A stretch of DNA of 14,868 nucleotides from Rickettsiales bacterium (GCA_005801485.1 SYDM01000116.1:1-14868), one strand, 5' to 3'; positions 1-7,817 are shown, counted from the first letter of the stretch. A program made the numbers and translations. The notes: generated by a model from the letters alone, not told the origin.

Positions 1-1049
1 CATGAAGAACAGCTTGATATTTCTCTATATTTATTTTCTGATGGTATCCAAACTTCTAAATCAAAAGTTTTTTCAGCGCTAAAACCCATATCACCTGAAC
101 TTAATAAAACAACTTGATATGGAATTTCTAATAATTTTAATATTTCCTCAGCGCAATTTAACATCCTATCTAATTCGAATAGACAATTTTTGGGATCAAC
201 TATACTTACCAATTCAACTTTATAAAATTGATGCTGTCTCATCATCCCCTTGGTATCTTTTCCATAACTACCTGCCTCTTTACGAAAACATGGAGTTGCT
301 GCGACATATCTTAAAGGTAGTAATTTAAAATCAATAATTGAATCTCGAACTAAATTAGTCAAGGCGACCTCAGCGGTGGGTATTAAAAATTTTCTTTCTT
401 CCTCTTCATTTAATTTAATTTCAAATTGATCTTCCTCAAATTTTGGTAACTGACCAGTTCCAAACATAACATTTTCATTAACTAAAAGTGGTGGAGAAAT
501 TTCCTTATATGAAAACTTAGATGTATGTACATCTAACATAAAATTAATTAATGCTCTTTCTAATAATGCAAAATTTGAATTAAGTATGACAAAACGTGAG
601 CCTGAAAGTTTTGATGAGTTTTTGAAATCAATTTGATTATTTTTTTCTCCGATATCAACATGGGACTTAATTGGAAAATTAAACTTTCTTATATTACCCT
701 TAGAACGTATTAGTTTATTTGATTTTTCGTCTTTGCCAATCGGAACTTCATCGAGAGCGATATTTGGAATATGAGATAAAATATTAAAAATTTTATTTTG
801 CAATTGACTTTGAGATTTAAACAAAGAATCAATTTCGGTAGTTAACTTTTTAGAAAGATTGAAGTTTAATTTATCTTTTGTCTTAGATAATAGTTTTTTT
901 TCTTGTTCTTTTTTTTCTTTTTTTTGAATTATTTCTCTATTATCCATATCTAATTTGATCAATTCATCAAAATTTATAAGGGTATTTCTTTCGGAAATTT
1001 TTTTTTTATAAAAATTTAAATTTTTTCTAATATCTTTTATATTGTGCAT
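1..1049 (-). CDS. serS: Seryl-tRNA synthetase (C-terminus cut by window edge)
   Basis: Class II aminoacyl-tRNA synthetase that charges tRNA-Ser with serine in the cytoplasm. The 349 whole codons visible cover most of a family that is usually 420-430 residues. The N-terminus (MHNIKDIRKN) fits the usual SerRS opening and is followed by a Lys/Glu-rich helical arm, roughly residues 28-105, the coiled coil that grips the long variable arm of tRNA-Ser. Active-site motif 2 is clear at residues 255-268 (FRKEAGSYGKDTKG, with Arg256). The visible end reads EISSCSS, just ahead of the expected class II motif 3, which lies outside the window. Translation starts one base after the tatC stop, so the gene is the last visible member of the dgt-to-tat run. 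A purine-rich AGAGAAG stretch upstream of the ATG is one of the few Shine-Dalgarno-like sequences here. Identification is secure; only the 3' end is missing. Confidence 0.96.
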   Translation of the reverse strand, partial: MHNIKDIRKNLNFYKKKISERNTLINFDELIKLDMDNREIIQKKEKKEQEKKLLSKTKDKLNFNLSKKLTTEIDSLFKSQSQLQNKIFNILSHIPNIALDEVPIGKDEKSNKLIRSKGNIRKFNFPIKSHVDIGEKNNQIDFKNSSKLSGSRFVILNSNFALLERALINFMLDVHTSKFSYKEISPPLLVNENVMFGTGQLPKFEEDQFEIKLNEEEERKFLIPTAEVALTNLVRDSIIDFKLLPLRYVAATPCFRKEAGSYGKDTKGMMRQHQFYKVELVSIVDPKNCLFELDRMLNCAEEILKLLEIPYQVVLLSSGDMGFSAEKTFDLEVWIPSENKYREISSCSS

Positions 1050-1050
1050 C

Positions 1051-1812
1051 TTATTTCTTCTCTATAAATTTAATTATAAAAATAGATAATTCATAGAGTA
1101 ATAGCAATGGTACGGCTAAACCAATTTGGGAAATTGGATCTGGTGGTGTTAAAAGGGCTGCTACTATAAAAATTATAACCACAAAATATCTTCTTCTTTT
1201 TTTTAAGTACTCAGAATCGATTACACCAATTCTAGCCAATAAACTTAGTATAATGGGTAACTGAAAAGTTATGCCAAAAGCAAATATTAATGTCATTATT
1301 AATGATAAATATTCATTTACTTTTGCTTCTAGTTGAATAGCAATGAGCCCTGGTTCGGCTACTGTTTCAAAACTTAAAAAAAATTTTATCGCTACTGGCA
1401 TTATAAAATAATAAACTAAACATCCTCCCAAAATAAATAAAGTTGGAGTTGCTATTAAATAAGGAAGAAGTGCTTTTTTTTCATTTTTATATAAACCTGG
1501 TGCTATAAATTTCCATATTTGAGTTAAAAAAATTGGACTTGATATAAAAAGAGCAGCAAAAAAAGCTACTTTTAAGTATGTTAGAAAAGCTTCATGTAAA
1601 GCTGTAAATATTAATCTTCTATTTAATTCATTTGACAACAAAGCATCTGAATAAGGTTGAACAAGAAAACGATAAATATCTACAGAAAAAAACCAACAAA
1701 TCAAAAAAATAAATATAAAAAAAATAAATGATTTTATAAGTCGAGATCTTAATTCTGTTAAATGACCAACAAAACTTCCTGAGTTATCATTTTGATTGTC
1801 ATTTGATGTCAT
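1051..1812 (-). CDS. tatC: Twin-arginine translocase subunit TatC
   Basis: Polytopic inner-membrane receptor of the Tat pathway, which binds twin-arginine signal peptides and, with TatB and TatA, exports folded proteins. From the chosen start the protein is 253 residues with six hydrophobic segments, at about 27-45, 76-97, 116-138, 167-187, 207-222 and 228-247. Family landmarks are HLTELRSRLI (17-26), FIAPGLYKNE (102-111, with the conserved Glu of the first periplasmic/cytoplasmic loop region) and LTPPD (221-225). The frame is open to an ATG at 1863, but that adds 17 Lys-rich residues and a 65-base overlap with tatB. The ATG at 1812 overlaps tatB by only 14 bases and gives a normal-length N-terminus, so it is preferred. 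It lies in the order tatA-tatB-tatC, with serS starting one base after its stop. Confidence 0.95.
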   Translation of the reverse strand: MTSNDNQNDNSGSFVGHLTELRSRLIKSFIFFIFIFLICWFFSVDIYRFLVQPYSDALLSNELNRRLIFTALHEAFLTYLKVAFFAALFISSPIFLTQIWKFIAPGLYKNEKKALLPYLIATPTLFILGGCLVYYFIMPVAIKFFLSFETVAEPGLIAIQLEAKVNEYLSLIMTLIFAFGITFQLPIILSLLARIGVIDSEYLKKRRRYFVVIIFIVAALLTPPDPISQIGLAVPLLLLYELSIFIIKFIEKK

Positions 1813-2029
1813 CTTGATCTGTGTCTTTTTTTTCTTTAGTAGATAATGAATTATTTTCTTCAATATTTGTAATTTGATTTATATTTGACTGAACATCAGA
1901 AAAGTAATTTTTAATTGTTCTGATCCAAGTTCCTATTTTTTTTAAGACAATTGGAAAATCTTTTGGTCCAATAACAACAATTGCTACAACTACTATAATT
2001 AGTAATTCAAACCATCCAATTTGTGGCAT
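1799..2029 (-). CDS. tatB: Sec-independent translocase subunit TatB
   Basis: Small membrane protein that forms the substrate-receptor complex with TatC. It has 76 residues: a short periplasmic start (MPQIGWFELL), one transmembrane helix at about residues 7-20, a Gly-Pro hinge (GPKDFP, 21-26), an amphipathic helix at about 27-50, and a charged, flexible tail. The Gly-Pro hinge and the position between tatA and tatC separate it from TatA. It is short compared with TatB from enterobacteria (about 170 residues), mainly because the tail is reduced; this fits a compact genome. It starts five bases after the tatA stop, and its TGA stop lies inside the first codons of tatC, so translational coupling is likely. 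No Shine-Dalgarno motif is visible. Confidence 0.93.
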   Translation of the reverse strand: MPQIGWFELLIIVVVAIVVIGPKDFPIVLKKIGTWIRTIKNYFSDVQSNINQITNIEENNSLSTKEKKDTDQDDIK

Positions 2030-2034
2030 TGAAA

Positions 2035-2223
2035 TTAATGTTTATTGGAATTGTCTTGATCGTCTTTTTTTTCGTTTGTAGAATCAGGTGTGTCAGACAA
2101 ACCTTTCTTAAAACTTTTTATTCCTTTTGCTACATCCCCCATTAATTCAGATATTTTTCCACGACCAAATAAAAGGACGATTAAAACAACTATTATTGCA
2201 ATTTGCCACGGACCGATACTCAT
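2035..2223 (-). CDS. tatA: Sec-independent translocase subunit TatA
   Basis: Forms the oligomeric pore or membrane-thinning element of the Tat system. It has 62 residues: one N-terminal transmembrane helix (about residues 6-19), the FGRGKI hinge (19-24) that is typical of alphaproteobacterial TatA, an amphipathic helix ([16 protein letters not shown], 27-42), and a short acidic/polar tail. The FG pair at the end of the membrane helix is the TatA hallmark. It is the first gene of the tat trio. A 42-base gap separates it from scpB, the widest gap in this gene run, so an internal promoter is possible. An AT-rich TATATAAG string lies close to the start codon, but I cannot pick out a convincing -35. 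Confidence 0.94.
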   Translation of the reverse strand: MSIGPWQIAIIVVLIVLLFGRGKISELMGDVAKGIKSFKKGLSDTPDSTNEKKDDQDNSNKH

Positions 2224-2249
2224 AAGTTTCTTATATACAATATTTTGAT

Positions 2250-2269
2250 TTAAATAAATATTTATTTAA
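2250..2269. repeat. 20-base perfect AT-only palindrome at the end of scpB
   Basis: TTAAATAAATATTTATTTAA reads identically on both strands and overlaps the scpB TAA stop (2266-2268). It occupies about half of the scpB-tatA gap. No U-tract follows it in the direction of transcription, so it does not look like a normal intrinsic terminator. It could be a weak 3' hairpin, a protein site, or chance in AT-rich DNA. The symmetry is seen directly; a function is not. Confidence 0.4.
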
Positions 2270-2955
2270 TCAGAATTTGAAGTTTCATCTATGGCTTTTT
2301 CTATATTTAAGTAGATATCTTCCTTCTTGTTTTGAGACTGTTCTTTATAAAATTTGCCAGTACCAAAAATTGATGAATCAATACTTGCCATATCAATCAA
2401 ACCGGCTGAACTAAGTTCATCTACGTTCGGTAAATCAGTTAATTTCTGAATATTAAAATGGTGAAGAAAGTTTTCAGTAGTAGCGTATTGAATAGGTTTA
2501 CCAATCACATCTTTTCTGCCTGCTGGTCTCACCCAATCAAGTTCGAGCAATATTTCAATTGTATTAGTGCCAAAAGCGACACCTCTAATTTCTTCTATCT
2601 CTGATCTTGTTACGGGCTGATGATAAACAATTATTGCTAATGTTTCTAAGGTAGCTCTAGATAATTTTCTTTCGGTAGACTTTTGAAGGGACATCAGATT
2701 TACTAAATCTTTAGAGGTTCTAAATGACCACTTATCTTTAATACAAACTAAATTTATTCCTCTTTGAGTATAGTCAGATTGTAAATTTTCCAAAATTTTC
2801 TTAATATTATTCGTACTTTGAACTCTTTTTTCAATAGTTTCTATATCTAAAGGCTCATCAGCAGCAAATAAAATTGCCTCAACTTGTTTTTCTAATTTAT
2901 TTAAACTATTTGGAAACTTAATAATGTTGTTTATTTTTTTTATTTTTTTATCCAT
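2266..2955 (-). CDS. scpB: Segregation and condensation protein ScpB
   Basis: Winged-helix partner of the kleisin ScpA; together with SMC they form the bacterial condensin that organises and segregates the chromosome. It has 229 residues. After a Lys-rich leader (1-20), the first winged helix starts at LEKQVEAILFAADEPL (21-36). The second contains the family signature LETLAIIVYHQPVTRSEIEE (103-122) followed by IRGV. A conserved GRKDVIGKPIQYATT block (146-160) precedes the FLHHFNI segment. The C-terminal 50 residues are polar and poorly conserved. The start codon directly abuts the scpA stop (TAAATG), so ribosome re-initiation and balanced synthesis with ScpA are likely. No smc gene is in the window. 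Identification is firm. Confidence 0.93.
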   Translation of the reverse strand: MDKKIKKINNIIKFPNSLNKLEKQVEAILFAADEPLDIETIEKRVQSTNNIKKILENLQSDYTQRGINLVCIKDKWSFRTSKDLVNLMSLQKSTERKLSRATLETLAIIVYHQPVTRSEIEEIRGVAFGTNTIEILLELDWVRPAGRKDVIGKPIQYATTENFLHHFNIQKLTDLPNVDELSSAGLIDMASIDSSIFGTGKFYKEQSQNKKEDIYLNIEKAIDETSNSD

Positions 2956-3696
2956 TTAAATAATCTTTTTTATTAATAATTTACCAAATATCTTCTTTTG
3001 CATTATATTTGTTACGCCCTGTTTAGTTAATTCTAAACTTGCAGCAAATATTCCGGCTAAGCCGCTTTTTTTTAATTTTTTGTTAAACTTAAAACTTTCC
3101 GGAATTAAATCTTCAATATCCTTCCATTCTGTAATATTATTAAAATTATTTCTTATCTGCTTAATGCCCTCTTCAGGTGTGAAAACTGGAAGTTTAGGTA
3201 TATTAATAATTTGAAAAGCTTTTTGCATTTTTACAGTGGCATAAGTTTTTAATAATTCATACAGACTAACTTTATAAACTGGAGTATTAATAGATTTTAT
3301 TCCTCCTTTAATCCCTCTATAAAATATATTAATTCCTATTCTGTCCTTTTTTACTAATTGATCAGATAATAATCTTATAAGTTCTAACTTTTTTAATTGT
3401 AATTTAAGTTTTTCAGCTACCTCAAGAGCTTTAAAATCATCGTCTTCATCCTCTGGCAATAATAATTTAGATTTTAAATATGCGAGCCAAGTTGCCATAA
3501 GCAAATATTCTGCAGCTAATTCCAAATTTAAATCAATAGACTCTTTTATATATTCGAGAAATTGATCAGCGAGTTTTGAAATAGATATTTTTGCTAAATC
3601 GACCTTTTGCGCTTTAGCTAAATCTAATAGCACTTCAAGCGGGCCAGAATAATTCGGTATTTCTACAGATATTGAATTATTTAAATTTGATTCCAT
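2956..3696 (-). CDS. scpA: Segregation and condensation protein ScpA (kleisin)
   Basis: Kleisin subunit that bridges the SMC heads and binds ScpB in the chromosome-organising condensin. It has 246 residues, a normal length. The N-terminal domain carries the family opening YSGPLEVLLDL (16-26), then LAKISISKLADQFLEYI, the helical part that contacts the SMC neck. The middle is charged and rich in Leu and Lys (EDEDDDFKALEVAEKLKLQL). The C-terminal winged helix (about 209-240) contains GIFAASLELTKQGV, matching the usual LALLELxKxG element. It starts eight bases after nagZ ends and its stop abuts scpB. No Shine-Dalgarno sequence is visible upstream. Confidence 0.93.
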   Translation of the reverse strand: MESNLNNSISVEIPNYSGPLEVLLDLAKAQKVDLAKISISKLADQFLEYIKESIDLNLELAAEYLLMATWLAYLKSKLLLPEDEDDDFKALEVAEKLKLQLKKLELIRLLSDQLVKKDRIGINIFYRGIKGGIKSINTPVYKVSLYELLKTYATVKMQKAFQIINIPKLPVFTPEEGIKQIRNNFNNITEWKDIEDLIPESFKFNKKLKKSGLAGIFAASLELTKQGVTNIMQKKIFGKLLIKKII

Positions 3697-3704
3697 TATT
3701 AATT

Positions 3705-4652
3705 TTAACTTAAAAATTTATAAAATTCTGATGTTTTTTTTGCTGTAAATTTGTCAATATATGGAACTGAATGTAATAATTTTTCTAATTCTTTTGTTTT
3801 TCCAGCACAATATAACACTAAATTACAACCTGCTTTTAAAGCTAAATCTGCATTCTTGATTAAATTATACTTTAAAGCCTTCATAGAAATATCATCAGAA
3901 ATTAAAATACCCTTAAAGCCAATTTCTTTTCTAATAATTTTTTTTATGACTATTGCTGAGTGTGTAGAATTATTTTCTTTATCAATTTTATTATACAAAA
4001 TATGTGCGGTCATAGCAAAAAAACTTGATATATTTTTGAAACATTTAAAGTCTTTTTTTTTTAAATATTTAAAAGAACTATTTACTTTTGGTAATTCAAA
4101 ATGAGAGTCTGTATTTGCTCCTCCATGACCAGGTATGTGTTTAATAACCGTTCCAATCTTATTTTTTTTATAAAAGTTTACACATAACTTACCTAATTCG
4201 TTAATAATATGAGGTTTGTTAGAATAACTTCTATTACCAATCACTTTGTGCGTATAACTTTTAGTTAAATCTAAAACTGGAGAAGTATTTATGTTTATGC
4301 CAGTTTTTAATAAGATTTTTGACAAAGAATTAATATAGGTTTTATAAAGTTGCGTTCCAACCCATTTGTTTATTTTATAAATTTGGGAAAAATATTTTTG
4401 GTTATAAAAAGAATTATCTAAAAAATTAGAAAGTCTTGATACTCGACCGCCTTCTTCGTCAATTAGAATAGGAAATTTTTTATCTCTCATTACCTCTTTA
4501 ATTTTTTTTATAAGATTTATTAATTGATTTTCTGATAAAATATTTCTTTTAAAAAGTATGATCCCCCATGGTTTTTCTTTTTTTAAAATAAATATTTCAC
4601 GCTGTAATAAAAATGGACCAACAATACTAACAATAGCTGCTTTTCTAATCAT
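3705..4652 (-). CDS. nagZ: Beta-N-acetylglucosaminidase NagZ (glycoside hydrolase family 3)
   Basis: Cytoplasmic enzyme that removes N-acetylglucosamine from anhydro-muropeptides during peptidoglycan recycling. It has 315 residues, slightly shorter than the E. coli enzyme. Family 3 features in order: IDEEGGRVSRL (64-74; the commoner form is IDQEGGRV), KHIPGHG (171-177), and TDSH with Asp182 and His184, the NagZ-specific Asp-His dyad acting as acid/base. LISDDISM (250-257) carries the likely nucleophile Asp253. Retention of the Asp-His loop supports NagZ rather than a plant-type beta-glucosidase. No signal peptide is visible. The start codon lies inside the last codons of the 88-residue upstream gene (8-base overlap), implying coupled translation. 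Confidence 0.92.
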   Translation of the reverse strand: MIRKAAIVSIVGPFLLQREIFILKKEKPWGIILFKRNILSENQLINLIKKIKEVMRDKKFPILIDEEGGRVSRLSNFLDNSFYNQKYFSQIYKINKWVGTQLYKTYINSLSKILLKTGININTSPVLDLTKSYTHKVIGNRSYSNKPHIINELGKLCVNFYKKNKIGTVIKHIPGHGGANTDSHFELPKVNSSFKYLKKKDFKCFKNISSFFAMTAHILYNKIDKENNSTHSAIVIKKIIRKEIGFKGILISDDISMKALKYNLIKNADLALKAGCNLVLYCAGKTKELEKLLHSVPYIDKFTAKKTSEFYKFLS

Positions 4653-4911
4653 TCTTTTTAAATAAATTCCAAAAATTTCTTTTTATTTTATTGTTTCTAT
4701 CGTTAAACCCCGAATTAAATTCTATCACATCATTAGTATCATTTTTTAATAGAGGTAAACTTGACAAGCTCTCTTCAATTTTTAAATATGCATTTTTTCT
4801 ATTAGTTTTAATTTTTTCTCTATTATTGCTAGATACATATGTTGAAATAACAAAAAAAATAAATATAAAAATAAATATATAAATTAATATTGAAAAAAAA
4901 TGTCTAATCAT
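4645..4911 (-). CDS. Small single-pass membrane protein of unknown function in the argS-nagZ slot
   Basis: I do not recognise this 88-residue protein by sequence. It has one strongly hydrophobic N-terminal segment (about residues 5-26, FFSILIYIFIFIFIFFVIS), then a polar, basic, Asn-rich tail with no Cys and no recognisable domain. The topology is that of a signal-anchored protein with a short soluble part. The reading frame is supported by tight packing: the ATG overlaps the argS stop as TGATG, and the 3' end overlaps the nagZ start by 8 bases. A GTG one codon earlier (4914) could also serve as start. In many Alphaproteobacteria the gene between argS and nagZ encodes a membrane-anchored SPOR-domain protein. 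This may be its heavily shortened counterpart, but no SPOR domain can be seen, so that link rests on position and topology only. Confidence 0.75.
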   Translation of the reverse strand: MIRHFFSILIYIFIFIFIFFVISTYVSSNNREKIKTNRKNAYLKIEESLSSLPLLKNDTNDVIEFNSGFNDRNNKIKRNFWNLFKKND

Positions 4912-6635
4912 CACATTTTAGTAGGTAAATTCACTCCTAAAATTTTCATCCCGTTTTCAATTGTTAAGCCTACTATCTTAATTATTAAAAGTGTATTTAT
5001 ATTTTTAATTTTTTCATTATAAAGAAATTTATATTTTTCATCTTCATTGCCTTTACTCCAATAAGAATGAAATAAGGTTGCTAGTTCGTATAAATAAAAA
5101 GGTATTCGATGAGGTTCAAATTTACTAGAAGCTGTCTCAATAACTTTAGGCCAATCTATAACCTTTCTAAATAAATTTAATTCATGTTCATTAAGATTAA
5201 ATTTTTTTTCATCAATTTCAAATTTACTATTAATATCGAGTTTTAAAATTCTAAATAAAGATGATATTCTGGCATAGCAATATTGAACGTAAAAAATGGG
5301 ATTCTCTCTAGTTTTTTCTAAAACTTTATCAAAATCAAAATCCAATTCAACATCGCTACTTCTATTTAACATCATAAATCTTATCGAGTCCTTATCGACT
5401 TGATCTAAAAGATCTTTTACAGATATAAAGTCTCCTGCTCTCTTTGACATTTTATATGGTTTGCCGCTTTTAAAGAGTTTCACGAGTTGACAAACTTTGC
5501 ATATTAAAATTGTTTTATTATCGGAAAGTGCTTTTACCGCAGCAGTAATTCGTTTTATATAACCTGTATGATCAGCACCTAAAATATTGATTAAATAATT
5601 ATAATTTCTATCAATTTTATCTGAATGATAAGCGATATCATTTGCAAAATAAGTCCAGTTTCCATCATCTTTTTGTAAAGCTCTATCAGTATCATCTTCA
5701 AACAATGTTGATTTAAAAATTAATCTTTTAGTTTTTTTCCAATCTTTATTTTCTTCTCCCTTTGGTGGATTTAAGTAACCGTCTTCGACAAATTTTTTTC
5801 TTTTTAAAATTTGAATGCTTTTTTCTACTAAATTTTTTTCAACTAAAGATTTTTCTGAAACAAAGTTATCATGAGAAATGCCAAGCGCTCGAAGGTCTGA
5901 TTTTATAAGACTCATAGAATGTTTAAGAGATTCTTTAGTTATTATTTCTAAATTTTTTTTAAAATCTGATAAATCAATATTTTTAAAATCTTTTAGAATA
6001 TTATTTGCAATATCAATTACATAATCACCTGGATACAAGTTTTCTTTTATCGGAAATTTTTCTTTGAATTTTATCTCTCTAAGTCTGTAGAAAACAGATT
6101 CAGCAAAATTTGTAATTTGGTTTCCATAATCGTTGACATAATATTCTTTAACAACTTTATTACCGTTAAACATTAGTAAATTAGCTAAAACATCTCCAAA
6201 AACAGCGCCACGTGAATGGCCTACATGCATTGGGCCAGTAGGATTCGCGGACACGAATTCGATATTATAACTTTCATTTTTGTTATTGGATCCATATTTG
6301 TTGCTTATTTTTAAAATATTTATGATTAATTTTTGATATGTCTTAGTAGAAAATCTAAAATTGATAAATCCAGGTTTGGCTACACTGATTTCCGAAAAAT
6401 CATCTAGATTGTCTAACATTATTTTTTTTAAAGTTTCAGCTAATACTATTGGTGATTGTTTTGTTTTTTTTGCTAAAACTAAAGCAATATTCGATGAAAG
6501 ATCAAAATTAATTTTTTGAGGGGGCGTTTCTACTAATGTCCCCAAAAAACTAATATTTTTTTCAATTTTTAAAATTTTACTATTTACAAGAATTAAGTCT
6601 TGTATTTTATTTAAATAGATTTCAAAAATATTCAT
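4911..6635 (-). CDS. argS: Arginyl-tRNA synthetase
   Basis: Class I aminoacyl-tRNA synthetase that charges tRNA-Arg with arginine in the cytoplasm. It has 574 residues, close to the family norm. The N-terminal tRNA-binding domain occupies about 1-110. The catalytic core begins at EFVSANPTGPMHVGHSRGA, with the HIGH-type signature HVGH at 137-140. A good KMSK loop (KPYKMSKRAGDF) lies at 392-403; many ArgRS have lost this motif, so it is a useful feature. The C-terminal anticodon-binding helical domain (DALR type) runs from about residue 455 to the end. The gene overlaps its upstream neighbour dgt by an ATGA junction and its downstream neighbour by TGATG, so it sits inside a coupled operon. Confidence 0.96.
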   Translation of the reverse strand: MNIFEIYLNKIQDLILVNSKILKIEKNISFLGTLVETPPQKINFDLSSNIALVLAKKTKQSPIVLAETLKKIMLDNLDDFSEISVAKPGFINFRFSTKTYQKLIINILKISNKYGSNNKNESYNIEFVSANPTGPMHVGHSRGAVFGDVLANLLMFNGNKVVKEYYVNDYGNQITNFAESVFYRLREIKFKEKFPIKENLYPGDYVIDIANNILKDFKNIDLSDFKKNLEIITKESLKHSMSLIKSDLRALGISHDNFVSEKSLVEKNLVEKSIQILKRKKFVEDGYLNPPKGEENKDWKKTKRLIFKSTLFEDDTDRALQKDDGNWTYFANDIAYHSDKIDRNYNYLINILGADHTGYIKRITAAVKALSDNKTILICKVCQLVKLFKSGKPYKMSKRAGDFISVKDLLDQVDKDSIRFMMLNRSSDVELDFDFDKVLEKTRENPIFYVQYCYARISSLFRILKLDINSKFEIDEKKFNLNEHELNLFRKVIDWPKVIETASSKFEPHRIPFYLYELATLFHSYWSKGNEDEKYKFLYNEKIKNINTLLIIKIVGLTIENGMKILGVNLPTKM

Positions 6636-7771
6636 TTCAAAGAATTGTATAAATTAATAGCATATCGATCCGTCATTCCGGCTATAAAATCACATATATT
6701 TCTTTCAAAATTATTTTTTTTATAAATTGCTGCATTAATAAATTTTGATGGTTTTTTCTTAATTTTAAAAAATAAAAAACTAATTATTTTTTTACCCATA
6801 TTAGTTTTTCTAATGACATTTTTACTAAGATACATTTTTTCTTTTAAAAAGGATTTAATTGCTAAATCAAAATAATTCATCTCTTTAGAAAAACTAACAA
6901 TTAAATTTTCGTGATTATAAATATCGTTTATATATTTAATTTTTTTTTCCTTAATTTTTTTTTTCGTATTAATAATTACATCATTTACTAATTCATTTAT
7001 TATATCTCTAATAACTTGTCGTATCACTAACTCTGTTCCTTTAGTTTTAATAAATTTTTTATGTTTATTTATTATCTTTGATAAAATTGGAATTTTTTTT
7101 AAATCATCGATTCTGTATAAATTTGCTCTTAACCCATCCTCTAAATCATGACTGTTATAAGCTATATCATCTGAAATGGAGGCTAGCTGTGCTTCTAAAG
7201 ATGCATTTTTTTTATAATTAATTTTATTTCTAAAAAAATTTTTTCCTAATATCAGATCAAGCTTTCTTATGTCTTTAACTGGTCCGTTATGTTTTACTAG
7301 ACCATCAATTGTTTCAAGTGATAAATTTAAACCCTTAAAATTATAATATTTAGTCTCTAAGATATTAACTATTCTTAGAGTTTGTATATTATGATCAAAC
7401 CCTCCGAATAGATCCATACATTCATTTAAAATTTCTTCACCGGCATGTCCAAATGGAGTATGCCCGAGGTCATGTGATAGACTAAGTGTTTCACATAGAT
7501 CTTCATTTACATTAAAATACTTAGCAAGTGTTCTGGCAATCTGTGCGACTTCAAGAGAGTGTGTTATTCTAGTTCTAAAATGGTCGCTAGTAGTATTAAC
7601 AAAAACCTGAGTTTTATGTTTAAGTCTTCTAAAAGCAGTTGAGTGAATAACTCTGTCTCTGTCTCTTTGATAGGGCGTACGAAGTGTACTTGAGGGCTCA
7701 TGGTGAATCCTTCCTCTTGATCTGACTGGCGTTGCTAAGTTTGAATAGTGTTGGCTTGATTTTTTTTGCAT
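6632..7771 (-). CDS. dgt: Deoxyguanosinetriphosphate triphosphohydrolase-like protein (HD domain)
   Basis: HD-superfamily phosphohydrolase of the dNTPase family, expected to cleave dNTPs to deoxynucleosides and triphosphate and so adjust dNTP pools. Numbered from the chosen ATG, it has 379 residues. SRGRIHHEP and TPYQRDRDRVIHSTAFRRL are typical of the alphaproteobacterial subgroup. The metal-binding residues are His71 (THSLEVAQIAR), His100-Asp101 (SHDLGHTPFGH) and the later Asp in SISDDIAYNSHD. The C-terminal part is Lys/Ile-rich and less conserved. An in-frame ATG at 7798 would add nine hydrophobic residues (MYYTILLIL). I prefer 7771 because family members start close to this point and because the extra codons coincide with the erpA promoter. 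It ends in an ATGA overlap with argS. Substrate preference cannot be read from sequence. Confidence 0.9.
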   Translation of the reverse strand: MQKKSSQHYSNLATPVRSRGRIHHEPSSTLRTPYQRDRDRVIHSTAFRRLKHKTQVFVNTTSDHFRTRITHSLEVAQIARTLAKYFNVNEDLCETLSLSHDLGHTPFGHAGEEILNECMDLFGGFDHNIQTLRIVNILETKYYNFKGLNLSLETIDGLVKHNGPVKDIRKLDLILGKNFFRNKINYKKNASLEAQLASISDDIAYNSHDLEDGLRANLYRIDDLKKIPILSKIINKHKKFIKTKGTELVIRQVIRDIINELVNDVIINTKKKIKEKKIKYINDIYNHENLIVSFSKEMNYFDLAIKSFLKEKMYLSKNVIRKTNMGKKIISFLFFKIKKKPSKFINAAIYKKNNFERNICDFIAGMTDRYAINLYNSLK

Positions 7772-7794
7772 AAGAATAAGTAAAATTGTATAAT
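7766..7794 (+). promoter_or_regulatory. Predicted sigma-70-type promoter of erpA-xth
   Basis: A consensus -10 box TATAAT at 7789-7794 lies 17 bases downstream of TTGCAT (7766-7771), a partial -35 match. Transcription would start near 7801, giving a leader of only about 10 bases before the erpA ATG at 7811. No Shine-Dalgarno motif fits in that leader. The elements lie over the 5' end of the divergent dgt frame. Confidence 0.55.
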
Positions 7795-7817
7795 ACATTA
7801 TTTAATAAATATGACTA
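7790..7817 (-). promoter_or_regulatory. Possible divergent dgt promoter sharing the erpA -10 region
   Basis: Read on the minus strand, the same bases give TATTAT (7795-7790), a one-mismatch -10 box. TAGTCA (7817-7812), four of six matches to TTGACA, lies 16 bases upstream. A start near 7783 would leave a leader of about 12 bases before the preferred dgt ATG at 7771. It arises from the near-symmetrical GTATAATAC at 7788-7796. The -35 is weak, so this is tentative. Confidence 0.35.

Noticed and set aside
119..328. 69-residue plus-strand frame in the first 350 bases
   Set aside because: It lies opposite serS, across class II motif 2; no start signal or recognisable features.
3751..4104. 117-residue plus-strand frame opposite nagZ
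   Set aside because: Antisense shadow of nagZ, whose nucleophile and Asp-His dyad are intact in the minus frame.
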